Source: Coriolopsis trogii (Eukaryota; Basidiomycota; Agaricomycetes; Polyporales; Polyporaceae). From it: a DNA stretch of 64,000 bases. Where the stretch lies: positions 3,534,001 through 3,598,000 of the forward strand of contig JAHYIO010000001.1 of assembly GCA_020543525.1 (NCBI GenBank), given 5' to 3'. The notes under the pieces are model-generated. The model did not search any database. It was given only the letters and a program-made list of their open reading frames with translations, and was not told where the DNA came from. Shown in pieces: positions 11,473 through 22,950 of the stretch. Position 1 is the first letter of the stretch; each line of letters begins with the position of its first letter. The translations under genes were made by a program, and so were the position numbers.

Positions 11473-12994
11473 ATGAGTGCCCCTGCCGCCCCAAGTCGAC
11501 CGCTGTCCAGCGTAGAGGGATTCGTCTGCGGCGGGATGGCTGCCTGTGTAGCTGTATGTTCTGCTTCTCTTGGCCATGACGTCTTCCATCCGGTACTATG
11601 CAGTTTACTATAGGTCACGGTCTCGAACCCGGCTGAGGTCGCGAAGACCCGCATGCAACTACAAGGCGAGCTCGCCAAGAAGGGAACAGAGCGAGTCTAC
11701 AAGAACTCTCTGGACGTCATTGCGAAAACGTGGAGGAATGAGGGTATCCGTGGTGTCCAGAGGGGGTTGGGTCCTGCTGTGAGTCCGCACCTTTGCCACG
11801 CGTAGAACAGCCATTAATCCCTTCCAGTACGTTTACCAAGTGAGTAATGTTGAGCTATATGCTACACATGAGCTCATGCCTGTTAGATCCTCATGAATGG
11901 ATCGCGTCTGGGTGAGTCACGCGCCTGTTCTCCTCCATCTTCTCTAACGTGACCGCTCACTCTCACAGGTTTCTATGAGCCTGTGCGCACGAAAGTGAAT
12001 GCCTTGGTTGGCGCGAAACCAACCGACCAGATTCCTCTTACGTCCGTGTTCTCTGGTGCACTTTGTGGGGTGATCGGAGGTGAGTTCACAGCTGGGAGAC
12101 GCCAGTATTCGCTAATAGTATCTTAGCATCTGTTGGAAACCCGTTCTTCTTGATTAAGGCTCGAATGCAGGTACGCTGTGCTGCCCGTAATCATAATGCA
12201 GAGAACCCACCCCGTCGGTTAGGCGTACTCGCCGGTTCTCCCTGTCGGGGCACAGCATTACTACAAGAGTTCCTTTGACGCATTGAAGAGTATATGGCGC
12301 GCAGAGAAGTTTCGGGGATTGGTCCGCGGCATTGACGCGGCAGCGCTGCGTACAGCCATGGGCTCCTCAGTAAGTGTTGTCATTCGCAAGGACAATGGTA
12401 TGTTTGGCATGACCGTCCTCATGGCATCCCCAGGTGCAACTGCCCACATATAACTGGACAAAAAATCAGCTCGTGAGCCACGGGGTCGCTCGCGCTGACA
12501 GCATATGGACATTCCTTGCAAGTAGCACAGTTTCCGGACTCTGCGTGGTACGTTCCATGCTGCAACCTGGACGGGTTGATCTCACACTCCTTGCCTGACA
12601 TCAGCTTACTATGATGCAACCGACCGATACCGTACTGACTCGAATGTATAATCAACCTACTGTACGCACACCCGACGGGAGGCATGTCGGCGCTCTATAC
12701 AAGAACCCCATAGACTGCCTATGGAAGACTTTGAAAGCCGAAGGGCCTCTTGGCTGGTACAAGGGTATGAATGCTTTCCTAGCTTTGTCATGAACCTCGA
12801 GGCTTATACCATGATGTCCTCCTCTAGGTTCCACTGCGCACCTTCTGCGGATAGTTCCTCACACGTAAGTGGCATGAATGTCCCGAGTGTTAACGAATCA
12901 ACAGGCTCACTCTGCTCGTCTTAGTATTGTTACTTTGACAGCGAACGATATCATCGTAGGACTTTACAAGCGTGTACGTGACGGCAGCCTATAG
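11473..12994 (+). CDS. OAC1: Mitochondrial carrier, oxaloacetate (OAC1/SLC25A34-35) type
   Basis: Inner-membrane transporter; the yeast homologue moves oxaloacetate and sulfate, and also isopropylmalate, across the membrane. Three carrier repeats are visible after joining at least eight small introns. The first has NPAEVAKTRMQLQGEL and GIRGVQRGLGPAYVYQ; the second has VGNPFFLIKARMQAYSP and FRGLVRGIDAAALRTAMGSS; the third has MQPTDTVLTRMYNQP and GPLGWYKGSTAHLLRIVPHT. The central stretch NGSRLGFYEPVR and the segment SSVQLPTYNWTKNQL match yeast Oac1 closely. The chosen start is ATG 11473 (MSAPAAPSRPLSSVEGFVCGG), just before the first helix. The C-terminus is VGLYKRVRDGSL with TAG at 12992-12994. 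There is no cleavable presequence, as normal for carriers. Substrate is inferred from similarity to OAC1. Confidence 0.9.
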
Positions 12995-14005
12995 CCTGTA
13001 ATTCCTCGAAGCACGAATAGACCTTCCCATGTCGCTCCTCCCAAAAGGACATTAAGCTGGGTGTAGTCTGTCCAACTATCGCCGGTTTGCTGCAGAAAGC
13101 GGCAAATCACAGACCCTCGAGTAGGGCCAGAGACAATACACAAGATACATGACAACAAATGAGTATGCTCCTCGTCCGCAACCCAACTCATCTCCTTCAG
13201 AGGCTTCGATCGTAAGTTGACTCATTCAAGACAACTTCGCTCTTTCCTCCCAAATCCGAGACGTCCTTGTGCACTCCCTCTTCGTCTAACACATCGTCCG
13301 CAGTACTCCACCGCCATACGCGCACTTTCCTGCCTTCCTTCGAAACGCCCAGCCTATATGTGTACCCGGCTGGAAGACCGGCCTTGCTTCGTCTCCATCC
13401 TTCACAATTCGTCGTACGGTGTTAGGCGGACGCCGTACGACTGTCTCTTCACCGGGGCGCAGCGTCAAGTTGTGTATCTCGTCCGCGATTCAGGCTCGGC
13501 GGAGAGGTGTAGAGGTTCTCGAATCTCGACAAAGAAAGAGCGACGCTTGAAGGTGAGATGCGAGTTGAAGATCGTAGAATAGGTCGGGATGGTGACGGGA
13601 GAGGCCCGGGCTAACTGGCCCAAGACCGCGGTGATGGTGAGCTATGGTACCGCAGTGTCCTCTGGAGTTTACGTCGGGGTATATGTGGGTGAGGAAAGAG
13701 AGAGGGAAATAATATGGATGTGAATATAGGTTTATTAACGAAGCCATGGTGTTTAGTGAGTGACTGTGGTGAACGAAATGGCTGATCCATTTACAGCTGC
13801 AAATCGTTTCAAATACTGGGGAGGCGATGTAAAAGAGCGTCCTCTCCCGAAAGAACTACGCTGCCGGGAGACGACAATGACCCCCGGTGAGGCAACGATG
13901 TCTGCAACGGGGTGGATCGATGTCGTTACAGCGGATAAGACACAGACGGAGACAATTGATGCCATACTTGACTTGGGAGCCAAAGAAACAGTGTGCAAAA
14001 CTTAT
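12995..14005. other. Intergenic, no convincing gene
   Basis: About 1 kb between the carrier gene and tRNA-Trp. A 121-codon + frame (13217-13582) and several minus frames are open. The minus frame around 13290-13470 begins directly after a stop and lacks a usable splice acceptor, so I do not call it. A 75-codon + frame starting at an ATG near 13780 runs to just before the tRNA; it has no motif. Confidence 0.4.
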
Positions 14006-14085
14006 TGAACCCTGCCCGGATTGAACGGACGACCTTGAGGATTCCCCAGCTGGAATCTCACGCGCTACCACTGTGCCAAGGGTTC
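14006..14085 (-). tRNA. tRNA-Trp (CCA), with a short intron
   Basis: On the minus strand the acceptor GAACCCT pairs perfectly with AGGGTTC. The D arm is GCAC/GCGC (one mismatch) with loop AGTGGTA, and the T arm is GTCCG/CGGGC with loop TTCAATC. The anticodon region is 25 nt instead of 17: stem TGAGA, then TTCCAG, an extra 8 nt, and stem CCTCA. An intron of about 8 nt directly after position 37 gives anticodon CCA, and T33 is present. The 31-39 pair is then A-C. Internal promoter boxes look intact. The amino-acid identity depends on the intron placement, so it is less certain than the presence of a tRNA gene. Confidence 0.7.
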
Positions 14086-14580
14086 ACAATCATGTTTCAT
14101 GCGAATTGTAATATAGTCAACATGTGCTCAACTCCGTCATGAATACATACACCATACAATACACCCAGCATTCGATACCTGTCGTGGATCTTGTTGAAGT
14201 ACTCGCGTATGGAATATCTTTCCGAGAAAGAGAGGCCGTCCATGAGTACAAGGTGTAGCACTGTAGCAGGGTGATGCGACTTTTAATTCGTTCCGTGAGC
14301 GCGAAAGGGAGTCTATCAAGTTGTCCCATCTGGCTGTGTGGGTTGAGTAGTATGATGAAGAGTGTTAGAAGTGACGAAGCTGCGTATCTGGCACTATTCG
14401 ACGCATGCACACACTTATCCAATCCAGCAAATAAAAACCCAAATACAGATCTCCCGCATATATTGCTCCTGTGGCACCACCGCCCGCGATGGCCAAATAG
14501 CAGGTCCGCATGAAAGGTTCAGTATACCCTATAACTGTATACATAATAAGCACTTGTACACGAAACATCGACGATACGGC
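14086..14580. other. Intergenic, tRNA-Trp to BRCA2-like gene
   Basis: About 500 bases. A minus-strand 67-codon frame (14365-14568) contains a short hydrophobic stretch (YLAIAGGGATGAIYAGDLY) after an internal ATG, which could be a small membrane protein or chance. Nothing else is recognisable; the 3' UTR of the BRCA2-like gene must lie here. Confidence 0.35.
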
Positions 14581-17500
14581 CTATCGTCTTATTGACTTGA
14601 TACTGGTCCAACGCGCATTCTTCTTAGATACCAAGTAGACGACCGACTCCGGACCGGGAGCCATCCACGCGTTGAGTTGATTCGGCTCGAGGTTCGTCAC
14701 CATGAACCGCTGGCCCTCCCGGATGTCCCCCGGCTGTCCGCCTTCGCTAAACACCATGCGCATCGGGTCCCACAGGGTGATCTGAGCGGTTCGCATGGAT
14801 TCCTTCTTGTACCATCGTGCATCCTTCACGACAACAACCCGGAAGTCTCGTACGCTACGTGGTGGACATGTATGCTGCCAGACAGCCGTTAGGTGACCTG
14901 CTACAGATGCATGGATTAAAACATACTTGTAGTTCTCGCTCGATATCCTCCCCGATTCGCTCCTTGGCTAGTCGTATTTGGTCTTGCATATGGACATACA
15001 ACCACCCTGCATCCATGTATCCCAAGCGGCTGATAAACTGGGAAGGAGATGGTTGAGGCTCATCCTCCACGAGTTCACTGTACAGGTTCTCAATGTGTTC
15101 TGGTAATGGGTCTAGCGAAACTATGAGCAGCTTATGCGACTAGAAAGTCGCGTGTCTACTCACCTTCTGGTTTGTACTTTGCCTCAAACCGAGAGCCCGC
15201 GACGTTTCGCAGTCGATCAGCCAATCTCTCTAGCTTCCCGATCTCCTTGTCGAGATTTGCACGGATCTTGGCTATCTCGTTCTCTCTTCGAGTCTGTACG
15301 GGACGTTAGCGGATTGCGACAAAAATCAGCGAGGTACATACCAGCCACTGGTCCTGAGCCTTGAGTTCCTCTTTCTCGTTGCGCGGCCCAATCTTCGTGG
15401 TCGACCCATCTTCGTTCCGCACGAATTCGAGGTATGCCACCGGATACGCCTACTCAACGAGGTCTAAGCGGCTATCCCCTGTCCCACGCCATCCTGCTGC
15501 TTACCTTTTCAACTATCAAATCCATGGCTGGGACCATTCCACCGTCTGCAGTGAGGCTCTCTAACGTGGCAAAGAATGGTTCCTTGACAAAGCCGAGCTT
15601 TGCATGCCATGGCGCCAGGTGTGTTGAGTTGCCTGCGAGTTCCAGGCACGTATTGTCGTACGCTTGAAGAATCTCACAGGGCTCTTTGCGATCGCCAGAT
15701 AGCTGGAGGTACAAGCTATCAGTGAGGAAGATGTGGTCATGCGATACGATATATGGCATACCCTGGCTCCAGACATGCCGAGTTTCGTCCCGACTTTGAT
15801 GTGTCCACGACGAACGGCTCTCCCCAAGGGCAAGTCGACTTTCGCGCGCAGCCGATACCACCCATCAGTAACTTCAAGTTCTGGATGAGGCTCTATGGCT
15901 ACACCACCGGTGTCGACAGCAGGGGATGTCCAAGTGATTTTAGACACGCAGAGCACCATTGGATACGATGCCGGGGCATCCTCCGTACTGATAAGCCGAA
16001 GTGCAGGACGCGATCCTCCATTTAGCTCGCGCTCGTATCTGAAGAGGTAAGATGAACTGCTGTACAATTGCTATCCGACCATCCGACAAGACTGACCGAT
16101 ATAAAAGCTGGCGGATGACTTCGGGCCAACACCACCTCTTTGTCTCGGGATGCTGCTCTCGTTCTGGTTGCAAGCAGACCATCCCGGCCAATTTCCATAG
16201 GATGAGAGCATAATGATTTGTGACCCACTCTTGCGTCGCAAGCCTGCAGCCTAGTTCTTTGAGCCTCGCCAGAGCGGCTTCTGGACCGAGCTGCAGATGC
16301 TCATCCGGCTCATCGGCATCTGCACTCGGCACTACAGAATGGAACGAATAGTAGATCGCATTGGACGGCGACATTTGGCGCATCTCAGCGACGTTTCTGC
16401 GATGCGATGAGATTTGCACACGTGAATTATGTTGGCGGACATACATTCCCATGTCATCTAAATCGTCTTCGGTATATGTTTCAGGTCGCAATCCAGAGGA
16501 CACCAATGTTTTTCTCTCCGGTGGTGGGTCTAGATAACATATTCGTAAGTGAAAGGGAGGCCCATTACACTATCGTACTCACTCAAGTCGAAAAACTTAA
16601 ACTCCTTCCTTGGTTTTGCTTTGGTCGTGGATGCTGGAGCACGGGTTGGGGTTTGTGTATCCGTAATTGCCTTCTGTATCCCGGACCGGAGCTGCGTCCT
16701 ACCGGGCTGCCCGGGAGCCATGCCTGGCTTGAACGGCGTCGTGAACTTGCCCTTCCCTACAGTTGACGGTGCCGCTCTGCGCGGTGTCATTCCCAGTGAT
16801 TTGCCCTTGCTGGGAGAAGTCGTAGCGCTAGTTGATGGGCTGGCCTTGACAGGGGTGACAGGTACGGCCTTCGATATGATGTCGCCAGCAGATGTTGACG
16901 TGAGCCCGAACGCAGCAGGTAGCTTGAATCCCGACGTAGCTTTCGTAGCAGGCCTACTTGCTGGATTGAATGGGGATCCAGCCGAGGTAGATGGTCCCGC
17001 AACGGCGCGTGCCTGCCTGTTGATGAGTGGGGACTTGAACTGCGTGTTTTTCATCTGCACTCCGCCTCCGATATTGGTGTAATGTGGCTTAGTCTTTGAC
17101 GCGAGCGGAGTGTCAGGCAGGCGAGATAAGGAACTGCTGTTGTTCGCCATCGGGCGAAGAGCAGGGCGAAGCGGGGTATGGAAAGAATGAGATGCTGGGA
17201 GACGCGCGATATCGACACTTGCGCTGTTCGTGCTAGGGCCCGCAGGTGGATTTTCGTCATCGTGAGCGGGCTGGGTCGGGGCTCTGAGAGTGTCTGTAGC
17301 ACCCTTGTCCAAGTCAGCGTCCCATTGCTCCATCAACTTGGCTGCACGAGCCATAGCTGCAGCAGAAGGTAGTGCCCAGTTCGACTTGCTACCATCCAAT
17401 TTTGAAGCAGCAGAACAGAAGGCAACAGGATGATCAGAAGAGGATTCGAGACTGGCGGGTGCAAAGCACGCTGCGCTCCCGCTGTGAACTCCTTGGTCTT

Positions 17501-18440
17501 CGAGGTGTGAAGAGGAGTTCAGCGTTGCTGATGCGCGAGTGAAACCGGATGGTTGTGACGGTCGGCTAGCGGAACCCGCCTCAGGAGGATCTGCAAACAT
17601 TATTGTACGCGCAGTCTTGAATGACAATGCATCTGCTGGGAAGGAAGTCGCATCGGAGTCAAACCAAGCGTCGAAGTCTGGCTGTGGAGGAGGCTCGAGA
17701 GGGGATGATGGCTGATCGTCCAAGTAGGAGTTGTCCTGACGCAAAGGGAGGGCGGAAGCCCGTCCAAACCCCCCGAATGTAGTTAGCGTAGATAGGGAGG
17801 AATCTCCTTCAGATAGATGTTCGCATGCTGCTTGCGATATAGACGGGCCTGCGAGCTTGGCAGCAGAGGGAATCCTACTTGCTGTTGGAGGGCGGAAAGC
17901 GGAAGACGGTCCAGGGCAAGAGAACGAGGCTGCAGAAGCAAAACCAAACATAGTGACCGGAGGCGGGCGTCGGTGGGGAAGCGTTGCTGCAGAGACGAGA
18001 CCCCCATTTCCGGTGCTGAAGAAGCTCTCCTCTGCGGCACGCTCTTGAGACGGAGGCTGGTTGGGAGGAGATGAAGACCAAGCTATTGAAGGTTACAAAC
18101 TACCTTGCACACGAGTGTATATGCGCGCACCTTGTACTGCAGCACCATCCTCGAGCGTCATCTCTCCTTCATCTCCTCCCAAAATACGACTATCCAGGGA
18201 GTCCTCGCCCTGCTTGCTCGACTCCTCTAACGGCAATAAACGCGCCTGGGGATGTACCACGGGTCGTGTCTGCGTAAGGTGCTTCTCCAATGCGTCAAAG
18301 GTCTCCATGTCCTCTTGTGTGATCGGGAATTGGTCTTCGTATGTGGGTGAAGATAAACGACGCCGTTTGTGAGCGCTGCCAGATTCAGGAGATTCCGCTA
18401 GATCGACAACATGAGCTTCGTCGACGCATATAGTCGCCAT
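14581..18440 (-). CDS. BRCA2: BRCA2/Brh2-like recombination mediator
   Basis: Loads RAD51 onto single-stranded DNA in homologous recombination; nuclear. The C-terminal half carries the BRCA2 helical domain and OB folds: EWVTNHYALILWKLAGMVCL, then RWCWPEVIRQLLYRYEREL and ALRLISTEDAPASYPMVLCV, then the first OB fold (DGWYRLRAKVDLPLGRAVRR, KVGTKLG) and ELAGNSTHLAPWHAKLGFVK. The last exon (KKESMRTAQITLWDP ... NLEPNQLNAWM) reads as a further OB fold and stops at 14581. The N-terminal half is long, Ser/Pro-rich and disordered, with one BRC-like signature (ESFFSTGNGGLVSAA, about 18015-17985, similar to F-x-T-A-x-G-K). The frame is open to 18542 but without an ATG; the first in-frame ATG is 18440 (MATICVDEAHVVDL). 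At least six introns. Short fungal BRCA2 proteins with few BRC repeats are known from Ustilago (Brh2). Confidence 0.85.
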
Positions 18441-18863
18441 ACGCACAGGATCTGCGCATTTTCTGACAATAACCGGAGCGAGGACGGTGATGGAAGTCGT
18501 GGTCAAAGACGCACGGTGCCACAGTCGCGCTGCACGCGTCACGTAGGCAGATCACGTGATCGACGCGTCAAGGATCACGCCTAGGGTAAAGTGAGAGGAC
18601 AGGCTTGGGACAGACAGGCAGTCACAGGCTAACAACTTTCGCGCGCAGACCACAGAATGGTTAAAAATTGTGCTGAAGACTATGATACAATTTCTAGATA
18701 AGATACTCATGTCACGCTACTACAGCATGCTGTATGAAGAGGATGCAACGGGCGGCCTTCGCGATACAGTTGAATGAAGAGACAACATGATGATCGTGAC
18801 GTCGACGTTAATGGCGAGAACACCAGGAATGGGAGACTATCGAGTGATTGTCTTGACGATGCT
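18441..18863. other. Intergenic, BRCA2-like promoter region
   Basis: About 420 bases between the start of the BRCA2-like gene and the stop of the alkaline ceramidase gene, both on the minus strand. No further coding, RNA or repeat signal is evident. Confidence 0.5.
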
Positions 18864-20229
18864 TCATGAGGCCTTCGCCTTGTTGACGCGCAGTATGCGA
18901 GGGAGGCCAAGCCGCCTGACGACGGTGTAGTTTGAGTGATGATCCTTGATACATAGGGTGCTGTTATGGGTCAGAGGAGATGGCATTGGTGTCACACTCG
19001 AATGACCTACAGATCTGTGGAGTTCGGTCAGCATGGAGTCATCCCAAAGTACAAATATATACCTACATGTATTCCCGATCAGCATAAGATAGGTGCCCAG
19101 AGCCTGGAATCCAGTGGGTCAATGTGACACTCGTCCTAGAAATAGGAATTGATACGCACGGTCAGGATATGCCACCATGAGTGACCTATGGTGAAGTCAG
19201 TGATACGTAAGTAGCTTGAATGCATTGCGAGTCACCTTCTAGCAGGAAAGCTGCAGGCCATCCGATTGTCTGCTTCCATCGGGTGATAGTGGAGCAGAAG
19301 ATGTTGTCCAGGTTCCATATCAAGAAGCCAAGTGCGAACGTGCCAGCTCCGGAAACGTAAAGTCGAGAAATGACAGCGCGTTGGTCTTCAGGTAATCTCC
19401 GGGTGATGTCTCCATTGCGCAGGAGATAGACAGTGCGGAAGACGGTCGCGAACATGATACCAGCGAAGACCACTTGATGGTATACAGGATTGCGTGAGAT
19501 GTAACTTGTGGCCTTCGTTAACGCGCAGGCCGTTTGATCCAAGACAGTATGAACGACGTACTAAGACCAAGTAAACAGTATGTTGAACACGGAAAATATG
19601 ATGCCCAGTTGTTTCGCATTCGAATCCTTGAGGCTGAAGCCACGAGAGGTGTCGAATAAAACGGCGCAACAATAGGTAGCGACGTAAATCATCGGCAGCT
19701 CATCCATGAGCTGTGCTTCGTAGAGAAGTGTACCATGGAAGATGATGCTGCCTATCCCAACCAGCACAAAGCCCTGCATCATGCCAGTTTGAGCTGACCA
19801 TGATCCTATTAGGAGACAGCAAGGATGACGCACCGCGTAGCCGGCTAGGTACCTAGGCGGTAGCTTCTCCGAAGTCGACTGAATTGCACCATACACTGCT
19901 AATGCTACTGTGGCAAGGTTTGAGAACGTGTTTGCAGTCTCGGCAATGTAAGGCGAGAACTGGTAGTTCGCCTGTCGTCGTGTGAGAGGAGAAGGAAGTG
20001 ATCAGCGGGCCATGACGTGTGTTCGAGGGGAGTGCGGGGAGGAAACGCTGTGCAAACGCACCTCACACCAGTCGAGGGTGGCTGTGACAGGGCCCCAGAA
20101 GGCTTGGCCAGCGTAGAAAGCGTTTAGGGTGTTGTTCAGCGACATTGCGACGAGATGATGGTCGCTGGAAGAGGAGACGGAGGAGAGAAAAGACAGGCCG
20201 GGCGCATCGAGCTGTGTGTAGGGGACCAT
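18864..20229 (-). CDS. Alkaline ceramidase (YPC1/YDC1/ACER family)
   Basis: Multi-pass ER/Golgi membrane hydrolase that cleaves (dihydro/phyto)ceramide into a sphingoid base and a fatty acid. Family marks in order: FWGPVTATLDWCE, splice, ANYQFSPYIAETANTFSNLA, then GIGSIIFHGTLLYEAQLMDE with LPMIYVATYC, then a string of hydrophobic helices, and GHSWWHILT near 19155. These supply the conserved Ser-x3-His, the Asp and the HxxxH of the CREST superfamily zinc site. The ATG at 20229 is used; a second ATG (MSLNNTLNAFYAGQ) about 28 residues later is equally possible. The C-terminus (LPRILRVNKAKAS, stop at 18864) is basic, as in ER-resident family members. At least six introns are needed. Ceramide species preference cannot be read from the sequence. 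Confidence 0.9.
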
Positions 20230-20964
20230 TACGCAATGAAATAGGGATTATAAACGGCTGCACGGTCGTCAGTCGGAGACCACTCATCGGCCGTGCGTTA
20301 TCTAGTCCGCCCCTCTGCCTTCGGGGCAAAAGCCGAGTCCGACATTTTGCCTTACGGAGACCGTCCAGGACAGGAGGCTCTCGAAGCTCAAGATGCAAGC
20401 AATGACGACAGCGAGAATCGCAGAGCAAGTGACGCTGGTAGCATGGTACGTACAGTCAGAGTATCACATGCTAGCGTCGTCCAATCAGGGGCACTTGCTC
20501 TCCGAGTCCCCACGACAAGCGCCAACTTCGCGGTCGACGTGCAGACCCATCAGTAATCACCACATATGCATGCTGCAGTAACTCAATTGTCGTGCATATT
20601 CCAGCCAGCAGTGCACAAGAGCATCAAGGGATACGCCCAGCAGGTATCATATATCACATGAATCTCCGACAGTTGACTGACCAGGGATCTCAGCCTCAAC
20701 AGCTCCCTTGTCAGGTCCCGCCGCAGAAGGATCTGCAGAGAGGACGCCATAACGGGCGGTACGAGCTTGAGAGGCAAAGCGACGAAGGTCTGGTGATGAA
20801 CGTGTGGATCATCGAGCACGACTTCATCGTGGTCTATCTCACGAGACCCACATCCCAGGCAAACTTCCTCGACTTCGCCTCAGGATCCAGGAACCGATGG
20901 AGCTTACACTGGTGATACCACTCGGACCATGGTAACAATACCCCACGCGTTGAGATTCGGAGTA
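20230..20964. other. Intergenic with an unassigned minus-strand open frame
   Basis: About 730 bases between the ceramidase start and the TRM6 stop. On the minus strand a frame from about 20875 to 20583 is open and leucine-rich (FVALPLKLVPPVMASSLQ, then LLRRDLTRELLRLRSL), and could splice onward at about 20695. I find no clear start codon and recognise no family. It may be a small gene, or chance. Confidence 0.3.
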
Positions 20965-22859
20965 CTAAGAAGTCCGCATTTCCACGTCGTCTGCATTAGC
21001 ATCCACTACGATCGCCTCTGGTACCTCCTCAGTGTTCTCGTCCGAAGGGGTTTGGCTCCCTTGTTTTGCTTTCTTCCGATGTCTATGCTCCATGACAGAG
21101 GACGCCGATGGGTCATCGTAACTGGGAGAACAATGCGGTACTCGTGAGCTTGGAATCCGGGACAATGGTAGGGAATGAAACGCACATCTTGATCACATGA
21201 AGAAGGAAACCTCCCGATCCTGAGGCATTCATCATAGGATGAGTGCGTCCGGGGAGTACCTGGAAAGCATACCAATCAGTCACGGATAGAACCTTGATAT
21301 GAGACTAGCTCACCTGGTAACGGCGCAAAAAGCCCTCCGATACGGTGGCACCCAAGTACCCCGGAAGATCGCGTAGTTGACTATGTAGGTTGGTTACGAC
21401 CTGCAACGACATGTCAGAAGGTATTGCAACGGAAATCAGTATGCACCCACCTGGACGTTTGGGCTATGGACAACAATGGACGCCGATCCGCCCAAGTAAG
21501 GGTATAGCTTCTCAATGATTGAAAATGGGTCGTATTCACTCGCAATGAGCAATCTGGTCATTCGTCAGCGGATATCCACCAAGTCGGCGGTGAATGCCTC
21601 ACCCGTCAAACTCTCCAGAGAAAAGCTCTTCTCGAGTACTCATGAGCGCGTCTGAGGCTACCTTTCTTTTGTTGAGACGTGCACGCTGCCCATCGGACTT
21701 AAACTTGCCGGACGGAGGTTCCGCGGATGCAATGACTGCGAGACGTCAAGCATAGGATATGTGTAGTTATGAATAGACTTACTGGGCGTGTACTCTTCGT
21801 CGGCAGTGGCCCAATTCAGAGACGACATGACAGGCGTGATGGTTTCTTTACGAAAGTTCATCTGGACCATTACAGGATAAGCTGGGGGAGAGTCAACATC
21901 ACATATGGTGATAAGACGTCCATTGCCTAGAAAGCGAGGGTTAGTGTGATGCACCATTACGAATATCATGTTCCCTTGCCTCCGAGGCGGTCCAAGATTG
22001 CAGACACTACCACTCCAGACGCATCATCCACGGCGAGGTATCTACCTCCTGGTCGGACGTTCGCAAGGTTGAGCATTTGAGCAAGACTGTCCGGACGCAT
22101 GTCGCGTAACCTATTCTGATCCTTGTTGAACCAATATTCACACACGTTGAACATGGTCGGTTCTATGACCGAGAATGATTTGGAGTATCTGTCGAGAACA
22201 TTGAGAATGTGCCTCGGTAAAGAGATGATATGCTCACTTCATCTCTTTCCGCTTCTTGTACTTTTCCTTACTATACTCTGTCTTGAGGGAGAAATTGGCG
22301 TGTTGCTCAATCTGCTTTTTGATAATTTCCTGAAGTGTCCATCGTCAAAGAAAAGTCAAGACTTGCCTAGGATGTTCCTCACCGATGCATGAAGTCCCGA
22401 CTTTTTCAAGGCTTCGATCTCTTCCACTGTCAAGGGTTGAACGTATTGTCCGTCATTGATGAGCTCGTTCGTCGCCTCGGTGTCCTCTGCTCTCGGTTGT
22501 CAGGAGACAGACGCGTGGAACGAAGGAGCTCCATACCTACTTCCTGCATCGGCCGTGGGGGCACCACTTTCAGCTTCTTGTCGACGATCTCATATGTAAG
22601 CCCAAAACGCTGCCCAACTAACTCGCTGGAGTGGAAGGAGCCAAACTTTCCGAGATTGACCGTCCTGCACACGAGCAGTCAGACGAGTATTCGGGTGTAG
22701 TTCTTCTCTCATCACGTACGAATTGCTCTCAAGCTTGACTGTCCGTATGTCTCCACTTGGGACTTTCAGCAATAGCGTGTGTCCAATTTGTATTGTATCC
22801 TCGCGCGAGCTGAGAAGGGTGCGGGAAGACTGAGAAGGTCCTTCACCAGTGTCCGACAT
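20965..22859 (-). CDS. TRM6: tRNA (m1A58) methyltransferase non-catalytic subunit TRM6
   Basis: Pairs with catalytic TRM61 to make 1-methyladenosine at position 58 of nuclear tRNAs; needed for initiator tRNA stability. The start (ATG 22859, MSDTGEGPSQ) leads into IQIGHTLLLKVPSGDIRTVK, then a splice into TVNLGKFGSFHSSELVGQRF and GLTYEIVDKKLKVVPP, which is the diagnostic TRM6/Gcd10 N-terminus. Later exons carry FNVCEYWFNKDQNRLRDMRP, LAQMLNLANVRPGGRYLAVD, FDPFSIIEKLYPYLGGS, LRDLPGYLGATVSEGFLRRY and QVLPGRTHPMMNASGSGGFL. A final splice (HVIK to IYDDPSASS) gives an acidic, lysine-patched tail ending at 20965. The first base of the start codon lies 91 bp from the divergent UCS chaperone gene. The partner TRM61 is not in this window. 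Confidence 0.93.
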
Positions 22860-22950
22860 GGCGGTGAGTTCAAAGGTAGAGAAAACGGCGATCGAGATCT
22901 GTGCGCGAAACTTGTGACGCCAGTCGTCCACAAAGCGCCCATGCCCAACC
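22860..22950. promoter_or_regulatory. 91-bp bidirectional promoter, TRM6 / UCS chaperone
   Basis: The two start codons face away from each other across only 91 bp, so both core promoters and 5' leaders must share this space. No TATA box is obvious. Confidence 0.5.

Noticed and set aside
13200..13750. Candidate minus-strand gene with a PGEETVVRRPPNTVRRIV stretch
   Set aside because: The frame begins directly after a stop without a usable acceptor or ATG, and the apparent continuation is in another frame with no intron to link them.
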